From Herbaspirillum sp. RV1423 (GTDB lineage: Bacteria; Pseudomonadota; Gammaproteobacteria; Burkholderiales; Burkholderiaceae_D), in NCBI RefSeq assembly GCF_000577615.1, contig NZ_CBXX010000036.1, positions 35,634 to 99,633 on the forward strand: a DNA stretch of 64,000 bases, in the 5' to 3' direction. The stretch's first letter is position 1, and every line of letters starts with the position of its first letter. Under the pieces are notes generated by a model. The model was not told the DNA's origin. It saw nothing but the letters and a program-made list of their open reading frames with translations, and made no database searches. Shown here one piece after another: positions 1 to 11,258 of the stretch. A program made the translations under genes and the position numbers.

Positions 1-1155
1 GCTGACGGCGACAACAAGGTGGTCTTTAAACTGAAGCAGGCTTTCAACCCGTTCATCTATGCGTTCGAAGTGTCGACGATGCCCATCGTCCCAAAACACA
101 TCTATGACGGCACCGACTATCGGACCAATCCGGCCAACAATACGCCGATCGGGACCGGTCCCTTCATGTTCAAGGAATGGAAACGCGGTTCCTACATCCA
201 TCTGGTCAAGAATCCAGCGTACTTCAAGCCCGGTCTGCCGTATCTGGATGATATCTATCTTCGCGTAGTGCCGGACGCCGCTTCTCGCGCGGTAGCCTTT
301 GAACGCGGAACGGTGGATGTGCTGCGGGGCGGCGACGTGGAAAATTTCGAAGTGCGCCGTCTGCAGAAACTTCCCAATACGGTGATGACGACCGCCGGCT
401 GGGAAATGTTCTCACCCAACGTATGGCTGCAGATGAACCTGCGCAAGCCGCCATTCGACAACAAGGTGGTGCGTCAAGCCATCATGCACGCAATGGATCG
501 CAACTTCATCGTCAAGAACATCTTCTTCAATGTCGGCAAGCCGGCGACCGGTCCGATTTCATCGACCACGCTCTACTATGACAAGAATGTCCCGGCATAT
601 CCCTACGACATGGCCAAGGCCAAGAAGATGCTGGCAGACGCCGGAATCAAGCCGGGCGACTACAGCATCAAGGTATTGCCGATTCCCTATGGGTCGGTCT
701 GGGACCGGCTGGCGGAATACACCAAGCAACAGTTGGAACAACTGGGTTTCCGGGTTGCCATCGATCCCACCGATGCCGGCGGCTGGTCCAAGAAACTGTC
801 CGACTGGGACTTTGATGTGACCATCAACTTCCTTTATCAGTACGGTGATCCGGCCATCGGGGTGGCGCGCAACTATGTCAGCAGCAACATCATCAAAGGC
901 ACGCCGTTCGGCAACAACCAGGGCTACAGCAATCCTGAAGTGGACCGTCTGTTCGAGGCTGCGCCTGTGGCGAAAAATCCCGACGCCCGCCAGCGCATGT
1001 ATTCCGAAGTGCAACGCATCCTGGTGGACGACGTGGCGGTCGGTTATCTGATGGAACTGCAATACGCCACCCTCTATAACAAGAAGGTGCACAACCTGGT
1101 GACCACGGGCATCGGCCTGAACGAAACGCTGGACAGCGTCTGGATCTCGAAGTAG
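1..1155 (+). CDS. ABC transporter periplasmic substrate-binding protein, family 5 (5' truncated by window edge)
   Basis: The reading frame is open from base 1, so the signal peptide and first lobe lie outside the window; 384 residues remain. The sequence has the layout of family 5 (DppA/OppA-type) binding proteins: an NTPIGTGPF segment (the conserved GTGPF motif), a VRQAIMHAMDR segment (the conserved R-A-I-x-x-A-x-D/N-R block) and a C-terminal lobe ending near TLDSVWISK. It would bind a peptide or another small ligand in the periplasm and deliver it to the permeases encoded directly downstream, 40 bases away. The ligand cannot be read from sequence; the neighbouring M20 amidohydrolase and cupin suggest an amide-containing compound. 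Family assignment is firm, substrate unknown. Confidence 0.93.
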   Translation, partial: ADGDNKVVFKLKQAFNPFIYAFEVSTMPIVPKHIYDGTDYRTNPANNTPIGTGPFMFKEWKRGSYIHLVKNPAYFKPGLPYLDDIYLRVVPDAASRAVAFERGTVDVLRGGDVENFEVRRLQKLPNTVMTTAGWEMFSPNVWLQMNLRKPPFDNKVVRQAIMHAMDRNFIVKNIFFNVGKPATGPISSTTLYYDKNVPAYPYDMAKAKKMLADAGIKPGDYSIKVLPIPYGSVWDRLAEYTKQQLEQLGFRVAIDPTDAGGWSKKLSDWDFDVTINFLYQYGDPAIGVARNYVSSNIIKGTPFGNNQGYSNPEVDRLFEAAPVAKNPDARQRMYSEVQRILVDDVAVGYLMELQYATLYNKKVHNLVTTGIGLNETLDSVWISK

Positions 1156-1195
1156 TCCGCTCCATGCAACCACAACACTCAATACCTCTATCGCC

Positions 1196-2173
1196 ATGAA
1201 CACATTCGATTTTTTCTTCAGACGCCTGATCAAGGCTGCGTTTGTCGTATTGGGCGTTGTGGTGCTCAATTTCCTGCTGGTCCATCTGGCGCCGGGCGAT
1301 CCGGCGTCGGTCATGGCAGGAGAGTCAGGCGCCGGCGACGCCTTGTTTCTCGCACAATTGCGGGCGCAGTTCGGTCTGGATCAACCCTTGTACGTGCAAC
1401 TGTGGATGTATCTGAAAGGTGTCTTGACGCTCAATCTCGGTTTTTCCTACCGCAATAACATTGCAGTCAGCGCGCTGATCTGGGATCGCTTGCCGGCGAC
1501 CTTGCTGCTGACTGCTTCAGCTTTCATTTTTTCACTGGTGCTCGGGGTCGTTCTGGGCGTCATGGCATCGGCCCGCCGGGGCAAGGCTGCCGACTCGCTG
1601 ATCATGTCGGGCGCACTGTTGTTCTACGCGACGCCGCTGTTCTGGGTGTCGTTGATGTCGATTCTGGTGTTTTCGATCTATCTTGACTGGTTGCCGCCAT
1701 TCGGGATGGAAACAATCGGCGCCGGCCTGACGGGCTTCGCGCATGTCTGGGATGTGGTGCAGCACATGATCCTGCCGGTGGTCACGCTGGGACTTTTCTT
1801 CACGGCGATTTATACCCGTCTGACCCGTGCTGCAATGCTGGAAGTGGCATCGCTGGATTTCGTCAAGACGGCCCGTGCAAAAGGCGTCCCGCAGCGCCAG
1901 ATCACACGCCGCCATATCTTGCGCAACGCCTTGCTGCCGGTATTCACTTTCGCCAGCATCCAGGCCGGGCAGATTCTTGGCGGGGCGGTGCTGACCGAAA
2001 CCGTCTTCGCCTGGCCGGGAATCGGCCGGCTGATGTTCGATGCGCTCTTGCAGCGCGACTACCCGGTGTTGCTGGGAGTGTTCTTTGTGACTTCGGTCAT
2101 GGTTGTGCTGGTCAATCTGCTGGCCGATCTTCTTTATCGTTTCGTCGATCCACGCATTGAGGTGAAATCATGA
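1196..2173 (+). CDS. ABC peptide/nickel-type permease, DppB-like
   Basis: A 325-residue inner-membrane permease of the DppB/OppB type. It has the N-terminal transmembrane helix followed by the LAPGDP motif (residues about 31-36), and the cytoplasmic EAA loop is visible around DFVKTARAKGVPQRQI (near residue 221), which docks the ATPase. It ends in a typical LADLLYRFVDPRIE tail. Its stop overlaps the start of the next permease (ATGA at 2170-2173), indicating translational coupling. It forms the translocation pore as a heterodimer with the DppC-like protein. Confidence 0.94.
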   Translation: MNTFDFFFRRLIKAAFVVLGVVVLNFLLVHLAPGDPASVMAGESGAGDALFLAQLRAQFGLDQPLYVQLWMYLKGVLTLNLGFSYRNNIAVSALIWDRLPATLLLTASAFIFSLVLGVVLGVMASARRGKAADSLIMSGALLFYATPLFWVSLMSILVFSIYLDWLPPFGMETIGAGLTGFAHVWDVVQHMILPVVTLGLFFTAIYTRLTRAAMLEVASLDFVKTARAKGVPQRQITRRHILRNALLPVFTFASIQAGQILGGAVLTETVFAWPGIGRLMFDALLQRDYPVLLGVFFVTSVMVVLVNLLADLLYRFVDPRIEVKS

Positions 2174-3012
2174 ATTCCTTTCTCAAACAATATGCGCGCA
2201 ACAAGGGAGCTGTCGTGGGCGCCGTGATTGTGCTGGGCATTTTCATCGTCGCGGCACTGGCAGGATTGGTGTTTCCGGACAATCCCTGGAATTCCATCGC
2301 AGAGCCTCTGCTTGATCCGTTCACCGACAGCGCGCATCCCCTGGGAACCGACATGCTCGGCCGCGACATCGCCGCCTGCCTGGCCTATGGCGCGCGCGTA
2401 TCGTTGCTGGTGGGGCTCATCAGCACGGCGGTCGCCACCTTCATTGGCATCTCTCTGGGCGCCGTGGCCGGCTACTATGGCGGGCGCATCGATGACTTGC
2501 TGATGCGGCTGACGGAATTTTTCCAAACCATTCCGGCATTGGCCATCGCTGTGGTTCTGGTGGCCATTTTTCAGCCCAGCATCACCTCCATCATCAGCGC
2601 CATTGCGATCGTCTCCTGGCCGCCGGTTGCCCGGCTGGTGCGCGGCGAGTTTCTGTCGTTGCGCTCACGTGAGTTCGTTCAGGCCGCTGTGGTGATTGGT
2701 CAAAGTTCTCCCCGCATCATCTTCACGCAGATCTTACCCAACACCATGTCGCCCATCATCGTTACGGGTTCGCTCATGATCGCAACGGCGATTCTGACTG
2801 AATCTGCGCTGTCCTTTCTGGGACTCGGCGACAGAAATCTCATGAGCTGGGGCTTCATGATCGGCGCGGCCCGAACCATGCTGCGCGAAGCATGGTGGAT
2901 GAGCTTCATGCCGGGATTCGCCATTTTGCTCACGGTATTGGCGGTAAACCTGATCGGGGAAGGGCTCAACGACGCCCTGAATCCGCATCTGCGCAGCCGA
3001 GGTGAAGCATGA
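2170..3012 (+). CDS. ABC peptide/nickel-type permease, DppC-like
   Basis: A 280-residue partner permease. Typical DppC features are an N-terminal helix, the HPLGTDMLGRD motif (about residues 56-66), several hydrophobic segments and an EAA loop near SREFVQAAVVIGQSSPRII. The C-terminus [14 protein letters not shown] is typical of the family. It overlaps the upstream permease by four bases and the downstream ATPase gene (start at 3009) by four bases, so all three are one operon. Substrate specificity is set by the binding protein, not by this subunit. Confidence 0.94.
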   Translation: MNSFLKQYARNKGAVVGAVIVLGIFIVAALAGLVFPDNPWNSIAEPLLDPFTDSAHPLGTDMLGRDIAACLAYGARVSLLVGLISTAVATFIGISLGAVAGYYGGRIDDLLMRLTEFFQTIPALAIAVVLVAIFQPSITSIISAIAIVSWPPVARLVRGEFLSLRSREFVQAAVVIGQSSPRIIFTQILPNTMSPIIVTGSLMIATAILTESALSFLGLGDRNLMSWGFMIGAARTMLREAWWMSFMPGFAILLTVLAVNLIGEGLNDALNPHLRSRGEA

Positions 3013-4703
3013 GGCCCGTCGATGCACAAACCGTGGCGCCGCTGCTGGCAATTGAAGGACTATCGATTCCCATTCCAGCCGGTGGCGACCGCAACTATGC
3101 GGTGGAAAATATCAATCTGACCCTCAATGCCGGTGAAATCCTGTGCATTGTCGGCGAATCAGGGTCGGGAAAGTCCATGAGCGCCAACGCCATCATGGGA
3201 TTGCTGCCGTCCTACATGAAACCGTCGGCAGGACGCATCCTGTTCCATGGGAAGGATTTGCTGCAGGAATCGGAGTCAGCGTTGCGTCGCCTGCGTGGAA
3301 AGTCTATCGGCATGGTGTTCCAGGAGCCTTTGTCTGCATTGAATCCTGTCATGCGTATTGGCGATCAGATTGCTGAAGTGATGCAAGTCCATGGCGTCAC
3401 CGACGCGGCCAAGGTCGAGCATCGCGTGCTGGAACTGATCGAATATGTGGGATTGCCCGAGCCCCGGCAGTTGCAACGCGCCTATCCGTTCCAGTTGTCC
3501 GGCGGGCAGCGCCAGCGGGTGGTGATTGCCATGGCGCTGGCGTTGGAACCGGACATACTCATCGCAGACGAACCGACCACCGCGCTGGATGTGACCACAC
3601 AGGCGCAGATACTGGCGCTGATCCTGCGCATCCAGCGCCAGCGTCAGGGCGTCGGCGCCTCGGGCGCAGCACAGCCGGTGCATCCGTCGGGCATGGGCGT
3701 GATGTTCATTACCCATGATTTTGGCGTGGTGGCGGAAATTGCCGACCGCATCGCCGTGATGGAAAAAGGCGTGCTGGTTGAAGTCGGCGCCGCGCAACAA
3801 GTGCTCAATCATCCGCAACATCCCTACACCCAACGTCTGATCGCCGCCGTACCACGGCGCAATGACGAGGTGCGTAGCAGTCCCGATGACCGCTGGCCGG
3901 TCCTGGAAGTCCATGATCTTTTCAAGACCTATTCCAGCGGCGGCGGCTTGTTGGGAAAAAAACGCGTGGTGCCGGCAGTTGACGGCATCAGTTTTGCGGT
4001 ACGTCGGGGCGAAACCCTTGGTATTGTCGGCGAATCGGGTTCAGGAAAATCCACCATCGGCAAATGTCTGTTAAAGCTGATCGAGGTCGATAGCGGCAAG
4101 ATCCTGTTTAACGGCCGGGACATCGTAGCGTTGACGCAGCAGCAGTTCCGGCCGTTGCGCAAGGACATCCAGATGATTTTCCAGGACCCGTTCGCGTCGT
4201 TGAATCCGCGTCAGACCGTCGGACGCATCATCAGCGACGGCCCGGTCGCCAATGGAAAGACGCGTGCAGAAGCAGAGCTGCGCGCGCGTGAACTGCTCGA
4301 GCTGGTAGGCCTGGAAAAATCCGCCTTTGACCGCTATCCCAATGAGTTTTCCGGCGGCCAGCGGCAACGGGTCGGCATCGCCCGCGCGCTTGCGTTGGAA
4401 CCGCAGGTGCTGGTTGCCGACGAATCCGTTTCGGCGCTGGACATGTCGGTTCAGGCGCAAGTGCTCAGCTTGCTGCATGAACTGCAACTGCGGCTCAATA
4501 TCGCACTGATCTTCATCACCCACGATCTGCGCGTGGCGGCGCAGGTCTGCGATCAGGTATTGGTCATGCACCGTGGCAAGGTTGTCGAGCGCGGAACCCC
4601 GCAGCAGATTTTTGATGATCCTCAGCACGCCTATACGCAACAGCTCATCGCTGCCGTACCGGGGCAGCATTGGAATCCCTATTCAACCAGGAGAGTGGCA
4701 TGA
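3009..4703 (+). CDS. Dipeptide-type ABC transporter, fused double ATPase (DppD-DppF / GsiA-like)
   Basis: A 564-residue protein with two complete ABC domains in one chain. Each half has its own Walker A ([12 protein letters not shown] in the first, [12 protein letters not shown] in the second), signature (LSGGQRQR and FSGGQRQR), Walker B-like segments ([12 protein letters not shown] and [12 protein letters not shown]) and His switch ([10 protein letters not shown] and [10 protein letters not shown]). The [11 protein letters not shown] tails are typical of oligopeptide ABC ATPases. GsiA of the glutathione importer has the same fused layout, but nothing in the sequence fixes glutathione as the ligand. 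It drives import through the two permeases upstream. Its stop overlaps the cupin start by four bases. Confidence 0.95.
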   Translation: MRPVDAQTVAPLLAIEGLSIPIPAGGDRNYAVENINLTLNAGEILCIVGESGSGKSMSANAIMGLLPSYMKPSAGRILFHGKDLLQESESALRRLRGKSIGMVFQEPLSALNPVMRIGDQIAEVMQVHGVTDAAKVEHRVLELIEYVGLPEPRQLQRAYPFQLSGGQRQRVVIAMALALEPDILIADEPTTALDVTTQAQILALILRIQRQRQGVGASGAAQPVHPSGMGVMFITHDFGVVAEIADRIAVMEKGVLVEVGAAQQVLNHPQHPYTQRLIAAVPRRNDEVRSSPDDRWPVLEVHDLFKTYSSGGGLLGKKRVVPAVDGISFAVRRGETLGIVGESGSGKSTIGKCLLKLIEVDSGKILFNGRDIVALTQQQFRPLRKDIQMIFQDPFASLNPRQTVGRIISDGPVANGKTRAEAELRARELLELVGLEKSAFDRYPNEFSGGQRQRVGIARALALEPQVLVADESVSALDMSVQAQVLSLLHELQLRLNIALIFITHDLRVAAQVCDQVLVMHRGKVVERGTPQQIFDDPQHAYTQQLIAAVPGQHWNPYSTRRVA

Positions 4704-5011
4704 AACGACCCGCAGCAATTGGAACTGTCCAGATAGACAATGAGCAGGTGAAGGTCACTGAGTGGCGCTTCCCGCCTGGCGGGGAAACCGGTTGGCACCG
4801 TCATGGAATGTATTACGTGGTGGTGCCGCAGACCACCGGCGTGCTGCAACTGGAGACTCCAGAGGGTGTCATCGACAGTCAATTGACCAGCGGCGTCGCT
4901 TATTCCAGACCGGTGGGCATAGAACACAATGTGATCAATCCAGGCGCTACTGATTTCGTGTTCGTCGAGATTGAATTGAAAACCTCCATGGCAGTCGCAC
5001 AGCAGAACTGA
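4700..5011 (+). CDS. Small cupin-domain protein
   Basis: A single-domain cupin of 103 residues. The first cupin motif is seen as PPGGETGWHRHG, whose two histidines would bind a metal, followed by a beta-barrel pattern and a late GIEHNVINP segment supplying another possible ligand. The start at 4700 is preferred over an in-frame ATG at 4670: it has an AGGAG ribosome-binding site at 4689-4693 and overlaps the ATPase stop as ATGA. It is probably co-expressed with the transporter and may act on the imported compound. The reaction is not predictable. Confidence 0.85.
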   Translation: MKRPAAIGTVQIDNEQVKVTEWRFPPGGETGWHRHGMYYVVVPQTTGVLQLETPEGVIDSQLTSGVAYSRPVGIEHNVINPGATDFVFVEIELKTSMAVAQQN

Positions 5012-5145
5012 AACGGGTGCGCCTCATTGCCGCCGGTCATTGCACGCAATGATCGGCGTGCAAGCAAGCGATTTTTCCTTTGCGTTTTTCGTGTGCGAAC
5101 GGCGCGAAAACGCTTGTCTGATACATCTATCACGGATTCATCATC

Positions 5146-6492
5146 ATGACGTCAATTTCATCACCATCAGCATCATCATCAACCCTGTTTACCCCAGGGG
5201 AAATCATTGGATCAGTTCGCGCCATCGAACCCTACATGATCGAGACGCTGAGCAATCTCGTTGCCGCCGCCAGTCCTTCGGGGGACGAATTCCCGGCGGT
5301 CAGTCTCATGGAAGAGATCATGGGTGAAGCCGGACTGGTTGTTGAACACGTGCCATTGCAGAGCGACAAACTTTCTGCGCTCCCTCTGTACTCGCCCAAA
5401 TGCCACGAGGACAAGGGCCGCAACAATCTGCTTGCGTTTCACCAAGGCACAATCAAGCAGGGCGAGCCGCAGCGCTCGGTGCTGTTCAACGGACATCTGG
5501 ATGTGGTGCCGACCGGGCCCGAGGAGATGTGGACGAATCCGCCGTTTTCTCCGGTCTTGAAAGACGGCTGGTTGCATGGGCGAGGCAGCGGCGACATGAA
5601 GGCCGGAATCATCTGTACGCTGGTTGCGCTGAAGGCCTTGCGCAAGCTGGGGGTGCAACCCAAGGGGCAGGTCGGGTTCAATTGGGTTCTGGAGGAAGAA
5701 TGCACCGGCAACGGTGCGCTGGCGTCTGTGGTGGAACTGCAGAAAGCCATCGGCTCCGAGCGGCTGAAAAAATTCGACGCCGTGATCATTCCCGAACCCT
5801 TGGGGGATGGCATGGTCTGTGCGCAAGTTGGCGTTTTCTGGATGCAGGTCCATATCGCCGGAAAGCCCGCTCACGCGGCCATGATGGAGCAGGGCATGAA
5901 TCCCATTGACGCAGCCTACGCTGTCATGGCCGATCTGCGCGAGCTGGAAGCCGAGTGGAATCTGCCGCAGCATCGTCACCCAGCCTATCAGAAGCATGCT
6001 CACCCCATCAACTTCAATCTGGGTCGCATCGAAGGCGGCGAGTGGATGTCCTCGGTGCCTTGCACCTGCAAGCTGGGGGTGCGCATCGGCGTGTTTCCCG
6101 GCGTGGACATTGCGGAGGCCAAGGCGATCGTCGCCGCCCGCGTGCAGGCAACCATCGCGCGCATTAAGGGCGGCCTCAAAGCCGACATCAGCTATGAAGG
6201 TTTTCACGCGCCGGGCGTTGAATTCGACCTTGCCGCTCCGGCACTGCAGGCGCTTGGTGTTGCACATGCACAGATCAACGGTTATGCGGCCGCTTCCATC
6301 GCCACCACTGCGACTACCGATGCCCGGCATTTTCAAATGATGCTTGACGTGCCGGTGACCTGCTATGGGCCGCAGGCGAGGAATATTCACGGCATCGACG
6401 AGGCGGTCTCCATCGAGAGCATGCAGCGCGTCAGCGCCACACTGGCGCTGTTCTTGCAGAACTGGTGCGGTGTCGAACCCATCCTGCGTTAG
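5146..6492 (+). CDS. M20-family metallo-amidohydrolase (ArgE/DapE-like)
   Basis: A 448-residue cytoplasmic dizinc hydrolase of the ArgE/DapE/ACY1 group. Visible motifs are the first metal pair in FNGHLDVVP, the bridging aspartate in GRGSGDMKAG, the Glu-Glu pair in VLEEECTGNG, and a lid-domain substrate-contact histidine in KPAHAAM. The C-terminal ARNIHGIDEAVSIESM supplies the last metal histidine. Family members remove acyl or formyl groups from amides. It lies 134 bases after the cupin, in line with the importer operon, so it is a likely first catabolic step for the imported compound. The upstream ribosome-binding site is weak, so the exact start is less sure than the family. Confidence 0.9.
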   Translation: MTSISSPSASSSTLFTPGEIIGSVRAIEPYMIETLSNLVAAASPSGDEFPAVSLMEEIMGEAGLVVEHVPLQSDKLSALPLYSPKCHEDKGRNNLLAFHQGTIKQGEPQRSVLFNGHLDVVPTGPEEMWTNPPFSPVLKDGWLHGRGSGDMKAGIICTLVALKALRKLGVQPKGQVGFNWVLEEECTGNGALASVVELQKAIGSERLKKFDAVIIPEPLGDGMVCAQVGVFWMQVHIAGKPAHAAMMEQGMNPIDAAYAVMADLRELEAEWNLPQHRHPAYQKHAHPINFNLGRIEGGEWMSSVPCTCKLGVRIGVFPGVDIAEAKAIVAARVQATIARIKGGLKADISYEGFHAPGVEFDLAAPALQALGVAHAQINGYAAASIATTATTDARHFQMMLDVPVTCYGPQARNIHGIDEAVSIESMQRVSATLALFLQNWCGVEPILR

Positions 6493-6549
6493 CTGGTTCG
6501 CGCTGGTGCGTGGGCGAACACTATTCCATATTCTCTTGAGGGGTTCAGC

Positions 6550-7269
6550 TTGACAACGACAAATACCGAAGCCCAGGTGCGACGCGATCTTGCTGCGTTG
6601 TACCGGCTCGTGGCGCATTTCCGCATGACGGATCTGATTGACACGCATATCAGCGCCCGCATTCCGGGTACTCCGGATCATTTCCTGATCAATCGCTATG
6701 GCGTGCTGTTTGATCAGATGCGCCCTGAAGACCTGGTCAAGATCGACGCAAACGGAAGCATCGTGGGCGATGCGGATCCAGTCAAGAATCGCGTGAATGC
6801 TGCAGGCTTTACCATCCATTCGGCGATCCACATGGCCCGCCACGACCTGACCTGCGTGATTCATACGCACACACCGGATGGCATGGCGGTCTCTTGCCAG
6901 AAAGAAGGATTATTGCCGCTGACGCAACATGCGTTGAAATTCTACGGGCGGTTGAGTTATCACACTTATGAGGGTATCGCGCTCGACCTCGACGAACGTG
7001 AGCGTCTGGTCAATGACCTGGGGCAGAATGACGCAATGATTCTGCGCAATCACGGCTTGCTGGCTGCCGGACGGACCATTCCGGCAGCTTTTCAGAACAT
7101 CCTGTTTCTCGAACGTGCGTGTCAGGCGCAAGTGAAAGCATTGTCCGGAGGGAGAGAGGTGATTTTTCCTTCTTCCGATGTGTGCGAACGAACTGCTAAC
7201 CAGTTTGACCGAGGAGAGGCCGACGAGATTCGTGAGCTTGCCTGGCAAGCGGCGCTAAGACTTCTTTGA
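6550..7269 (+). CDS. Class II aldolase/adducin family protein (TTG start)
   Basis: A 239-residue protein of the class II aldolase/adducin fold. Zinc-binding histidines are visible in VIHTHTPDGMAV and ILRNHGLLAAGRT, and the N-terminal region has the family pattern LIDTHISARIPG. Translation most likely starts at TTG 6550: a GAGGGG ribosome-binding site lies at 6538-6543 and no ATG or GTG is better placed. Relatives cleave phosphorylated sugars or decarboxylate, but many members of this subgroup have no known substrate. It closes the importer/amidohydrolase gene set and is convergent with the next gene. Confidence 0.88.
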   Translation: MTTTNTEAQVRRDLAALYRLVAHFRMTDLIDTHISARIPGTPDHFLINRYGVLFDQMRPEDLVKIDANGSIVGDADPVKNRVNAAGFTIHSAIHMARHDLTCVIHTHTPDGMAVSCQKEGLLPLTQHALKFYGRLSYHTYEGIALDLDERERLVNDLGQNDAMILRNHGLLAAGRTIPAAFQNILFLERACQAQVKALSGGREVIFPSSDVCERTANQFDRGEADEIRELAWQAALRLL

Positions 7270-7285
7270 GCTGCAGAGTCAGCGT

Positions 7286-8572
7286 TCACCGCCTGATCAA
7301 CATCGACATGACCGCGCTCGCCGCACATAGCCCCGCGACAATCGGGAAGATGATGGAGGTGTTGCCGGTGGCGTCGATCATGTGACCAATGACCGGCTCT
7401 CCGATGCCCGCAAACAGGTACGACATGGTGTTGAGTACGCCCGTCGCAGTGCCGGCGACGTGTCTGCCGAAGATGTCCGGACACAGTGCCCAGAACGACG
7501 ACGCCGGACCAAAGACGAAGAAGCCGCACAAGAAGAGTAAGCCGATGGCGAGCATACTGCCATGCGGTACGAACATCATGATGATCGCTGTAGCCGAGGC
7601 CAACGTCATGTACAGGATGATCGCCAGGTAACGCCGGCCCTGGAACAAAATGTCCGAAATCCAGCTATTAGATAACGAGCCCAGCGCCATTCCGACCGGC
7701 AGTGCCACGGTGATCCATTTAGGATCGATCAGTGCGGACGAGTTTTTCCAGTCCATGCCGAGGAAGTGCACAGGCACCCAGACCACTAACGCGTAGCGCG
7801 CGGCGTTTTGCAATCCGATGGCGAGGCCGGTGACGTAAAGCTTCCAGTTTTTCAACACTACTGCGTAGCGCTGGGCACTGGTGAAATCACTTTGCTCGCT
7901 CGGTGCGGCCGCGTCATTGTCCGGGACTTCATCATGGAGCTTGCGGTCTTCGGGACGCTCGGACACCATCAGCAACAAGACCAGTGCACCCAGCAGCATC
8001 GACAGCGGCGCCAATCGAAAAATCCACATCCAATCCAGGTGCAGCGCCCCCAAGATAAGTACCGGAAAAATATACGCCAGTACCGAAGAGAAACCGGAAA
8101 AGCCGATGTACACGCCATACACGAAGCCGCGGTGTTTGTGATCCCACCAGTTCGACAGCAGGCGGCTGCCCGGCGCAAAACCCATCGATTGGAAATAGCC
8201 GTTGACGCCCCATACTACAAGGAAGAACAGGAAGCTGTGGCCGAAGCTGAACACCCAGTTCGCCGCCAGCGACAAGATCGCCCCGGCAATCATCATCGTC
8301 TTGCCTCCGATCTTGTCCCCTAGGTTGCCGTTGATAAACTGACCGCCTGCGTAACACCACAACATCGTCGCGCTGATCCAGCCGATCTGGTATTTCGACA
8401 AGCCGTAGTCGTGCTCGATGCCGGCCACTGCAAAGCCTAGCGTCTGACGTCCGGTGTAATAGAACAAATAACAAAATGTGACGCCGATGAGGGCGCGCCA
8501 CTTGTAACGGTCGAACGCAGTGCTGTGCGATGGCGTGTTGGATCGCACAGCCTCGGGGGTAGTGGAATGCAT
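7286..8572 (-). CDS. MFS transporter of the organophosphate:phosphate antiporter type (PhnB-like phosphonoacetate transporter)
   Basis: A 428-residue twelve-helix MFS protein resembling GlpT/UhpT. It has an early YYTGRQTLGFA segment and an RLLSNWWDHKHRG loop typical of this antiporter family. It lies directly downstream of phnA on the same strand with a 63-base gap, so it is likely co-transcribed. From established work on Pseudomonas fluorescens 23F, phnA is accompanied by a transporter gene called phnB. Uptake of phosphonoacetate is therefore the best guess, inferred from family and context. Confidence 0.85.
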   Translation of the reverse strand: MHSTTPEAVRSNTPSHSTAFDRYKWRALIGVTFCYLFYYTGRQTLGFAVAGIEHDYGLSKYQIGWISATMLWCYAGGQFINGNLGDKIGGKTMMIAGAILSLAANWVFSFGHSFLFFLVVWGVNGYFQSMGFAPGSRLLSNWWDHKHRGFVYGVYIGFSGFSSVLAYIFPVLILGALHLDWMWIFRLAPLSMLLGALVLLLMVSERPEDRKLHDEVPDNDAAAPSEQSDFTSAQRYAVVLKNWKLYVTGLAIGLQNAARYALVVWVPVHFLGMDWKNSSALIDPKWITVALPVGMALGSLSNSWISDILFQGRRYLAIILYMTLASATAIIMMFVPHGSMLAIGLLFLCGFFVFGPASSFWALCPDIFGRHVAGTATGVLNTMSYLFAGIGEPVIGHMIDATGNTSIIFPIVAGLCAASAVMSMLIRR

Positions 8573-8635
8573 GTCTGTCTCCTGGTGGGGCGGTCTTTGA
8601 TTGGCGGCGTGGTCGCCGCTCGCTTGCCGCTTTTT

Positions 8636-10030
<1,395 letters not shown>

Positions 10031-10924
10031 ATGAGACAAAAGCTTCCCCCTCTTAACGCCTTGCGTATTTTCGAAGTTGCGGCGCGCGCAGGAAGTTATT
10101 CGGCCGCCGCCCGAGAGTTGAACCTGACCCACGGTGCGGTCAGTCGGCAAATTGCGATTCTGGAAGACTGGTTGGGGCAGCCGCTGTTTGTACGGGATGG
10201 GCAAAGCATGGTGGCGTCGCCCCATGCGCGAGCGCTGGCGCGTGAAATCAGCCTTGCTTTCGATCACGTAGCCGACGCCGCCGAGCGTTACGGCAAGAAC
10301 AGGCTGGTGAAAATTATCCGCGTCAGCGCGTCGGCGACGCTGGCGATGCGCTGGCTGATTCCTCGTCTGCCTTCATTTGCGCAGATTTGCCCGGGCGTCG
10401 ATGTGCGCGTTTCGACCGTGCTGTCCACGGAACCTGCGTTCAAGGGCAGCTTCGATGTCGCCATCCGGCGCGACGTGCCTACTGGGGGGCAGTATCAGGC
10501 GTGGCCCCTGTTTCGAGAATTGAACACCGTGATCGCGAGTCCCGCTTTACTCATGCAGACTGGGATAGCGACTGTCGAGGAGTTGGCGGACCAGACCTGG
10601 TTGACGACCGAAACCCGACCCGGCGATTGGGAGGCCTGGCTGGATGCGGCAGCCCAGCGCAAGCTACGCGCCAGCCGGAGCTTGCGCTGCGATCATTTTT
10701 TCGTGACCTTGCAAGCCATCGTCGACGGACTGGGATTTGGCATCGGTCCGTTTCCCACTCTGGACATCGACTGCGTCGCCGGACGTTTGCAAAAGCCGTT
10801 TCCCGACATGCTGGCACCGGGCTCCACCTATTACGCGCTGGTGCCGCTGGATGCCGATAAACCAGCCCACATGAGAGCCTTCATCGAGTGGTTACAATCG
10901 ATCAGTTCCAGAGAACTGGCCTAG
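10031..10924 (+). CDS. phnR: LysR-family activator of the phosphonoacetate cluster (PhnR-like)
   Basis: A 297-residue LysR protein of the GcvA-like subgroup. The N-terminal winged helix-turn-helix is clear (PPLNALRIFEVAARAGSYS, then ELNLTHGAVSRQI), followed by the effector-binding domain (SASATLAMRWLIPRL, then FDVAIRRDVP). It is divergent from phnA, the classic LysR arrangement, and a LysR activator named PhnR is required for phnA induction in P. fluorescens 23F. It would bind the shared promoter and respond to phosphonoacetate. The symbol rests on context plus family. Confidence 0.82.
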   Translation: MRQKLPPLNALRIFEVAARAGSYSAAARELNLTHGAVSRQIAILEDWLGQPLFVRDGQSMVASPHARALAREISLAFDHVADAAERYGKNRLVKIIRVSASATLAMRWLIPRLPSFAQICPGVDVRVSTVLSTEPAFKGSFDVAIRRDVPTGGQYQAWPLFRELNTVIASPALLMQTGIATVEELADQTWLTTETRPGDWEAWLDAAAQRKLRASRSLRCDHFFVTLQAIVDGLGFGIGPFPTLDIDCVAGRLQKPFPDMLAPGSTYYALVPLDADKPAHMRAFIEWLQSISSRELA

Positions 10925-10998
10925 TCCAGAATCGGTATTGGTATTGTTGGCGCCGTTATCATGCGGCAGTTTTTCCTCCGTGGGCCAAGACGAGAAGC

Positions 10999-11045
10999 CG
11001 GATGGAAGTGACTGTTTGCCGCGAAAAACACTTCATAGGGCGCAA
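10999..11045 (+). pseudogene. 5' fragment of an inovirus-type replication gene
   Basis: These bases match the start of the Rep gene at 26072: both read MEVTV-C-EKHFIG in the first dozen codons. The similarity stops abruptly after the FIG codons. It is a decayed piece, not a gene. Together with the secretin and Rep fragments nearby it marks a filamentous-phage remnant. Confidence 0.7.
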
Positions 11046-11069
11046 ACCGGGGGCAACAACTCGCCCGCG

Positions 11070-11258
11070 TTGACCAAACGGAAGGTTCATACGTCCTTGT
11101 CGGTCGCTGATGGCGATGTTGTGATTATTGGCGGACTTGCCGAGGATAGAGAAAGCTCTGCCCGCGTCGGGTTCTCATTTTTGCCTGATTGGATGAGATC
11201 GGACACGGGGCAGAAAAGTGGAAGCGAAATCTTGCGAGTGCTGCAGCTCAACCGGTTA
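11070..11258 (+). pseudogene. C-terminal fragment of a secretin (filamentous phage pIV-like)
   Basis: The translation contains the hallmark secretin C-terminal block: a TSLSVADGDVVIIGGL strand (consensus S-L-x-V-x-D-G-E-x-x-V-x-G-G-L), then RESSARVGFSFLP and EILRVLQLNRL. In filamentous phages this protein forms the outer-membrane export channel. No N-terminal domain or start codon remains upstream; instead there is a Rep fragment. It is therefore a broken remnant. The alternative of a type II secretion secretin is less likely given the adjacent inovirus Rep pieces. Confidence 0.65.

Noticed and set aside
3276..3914. 212-residue minus-strand open frame opposite the ABC ATPase
   Set aside because: Shadow of the ATPase; no start signal or motif.
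5212..6870. 552-residue minus-strand open frame across the M20 and aldolase genes
   Set aside because: Antisense shadow in high-GC DNA; His/Arg/Gln-rich, no domain, fully opposite two well-supported genes.
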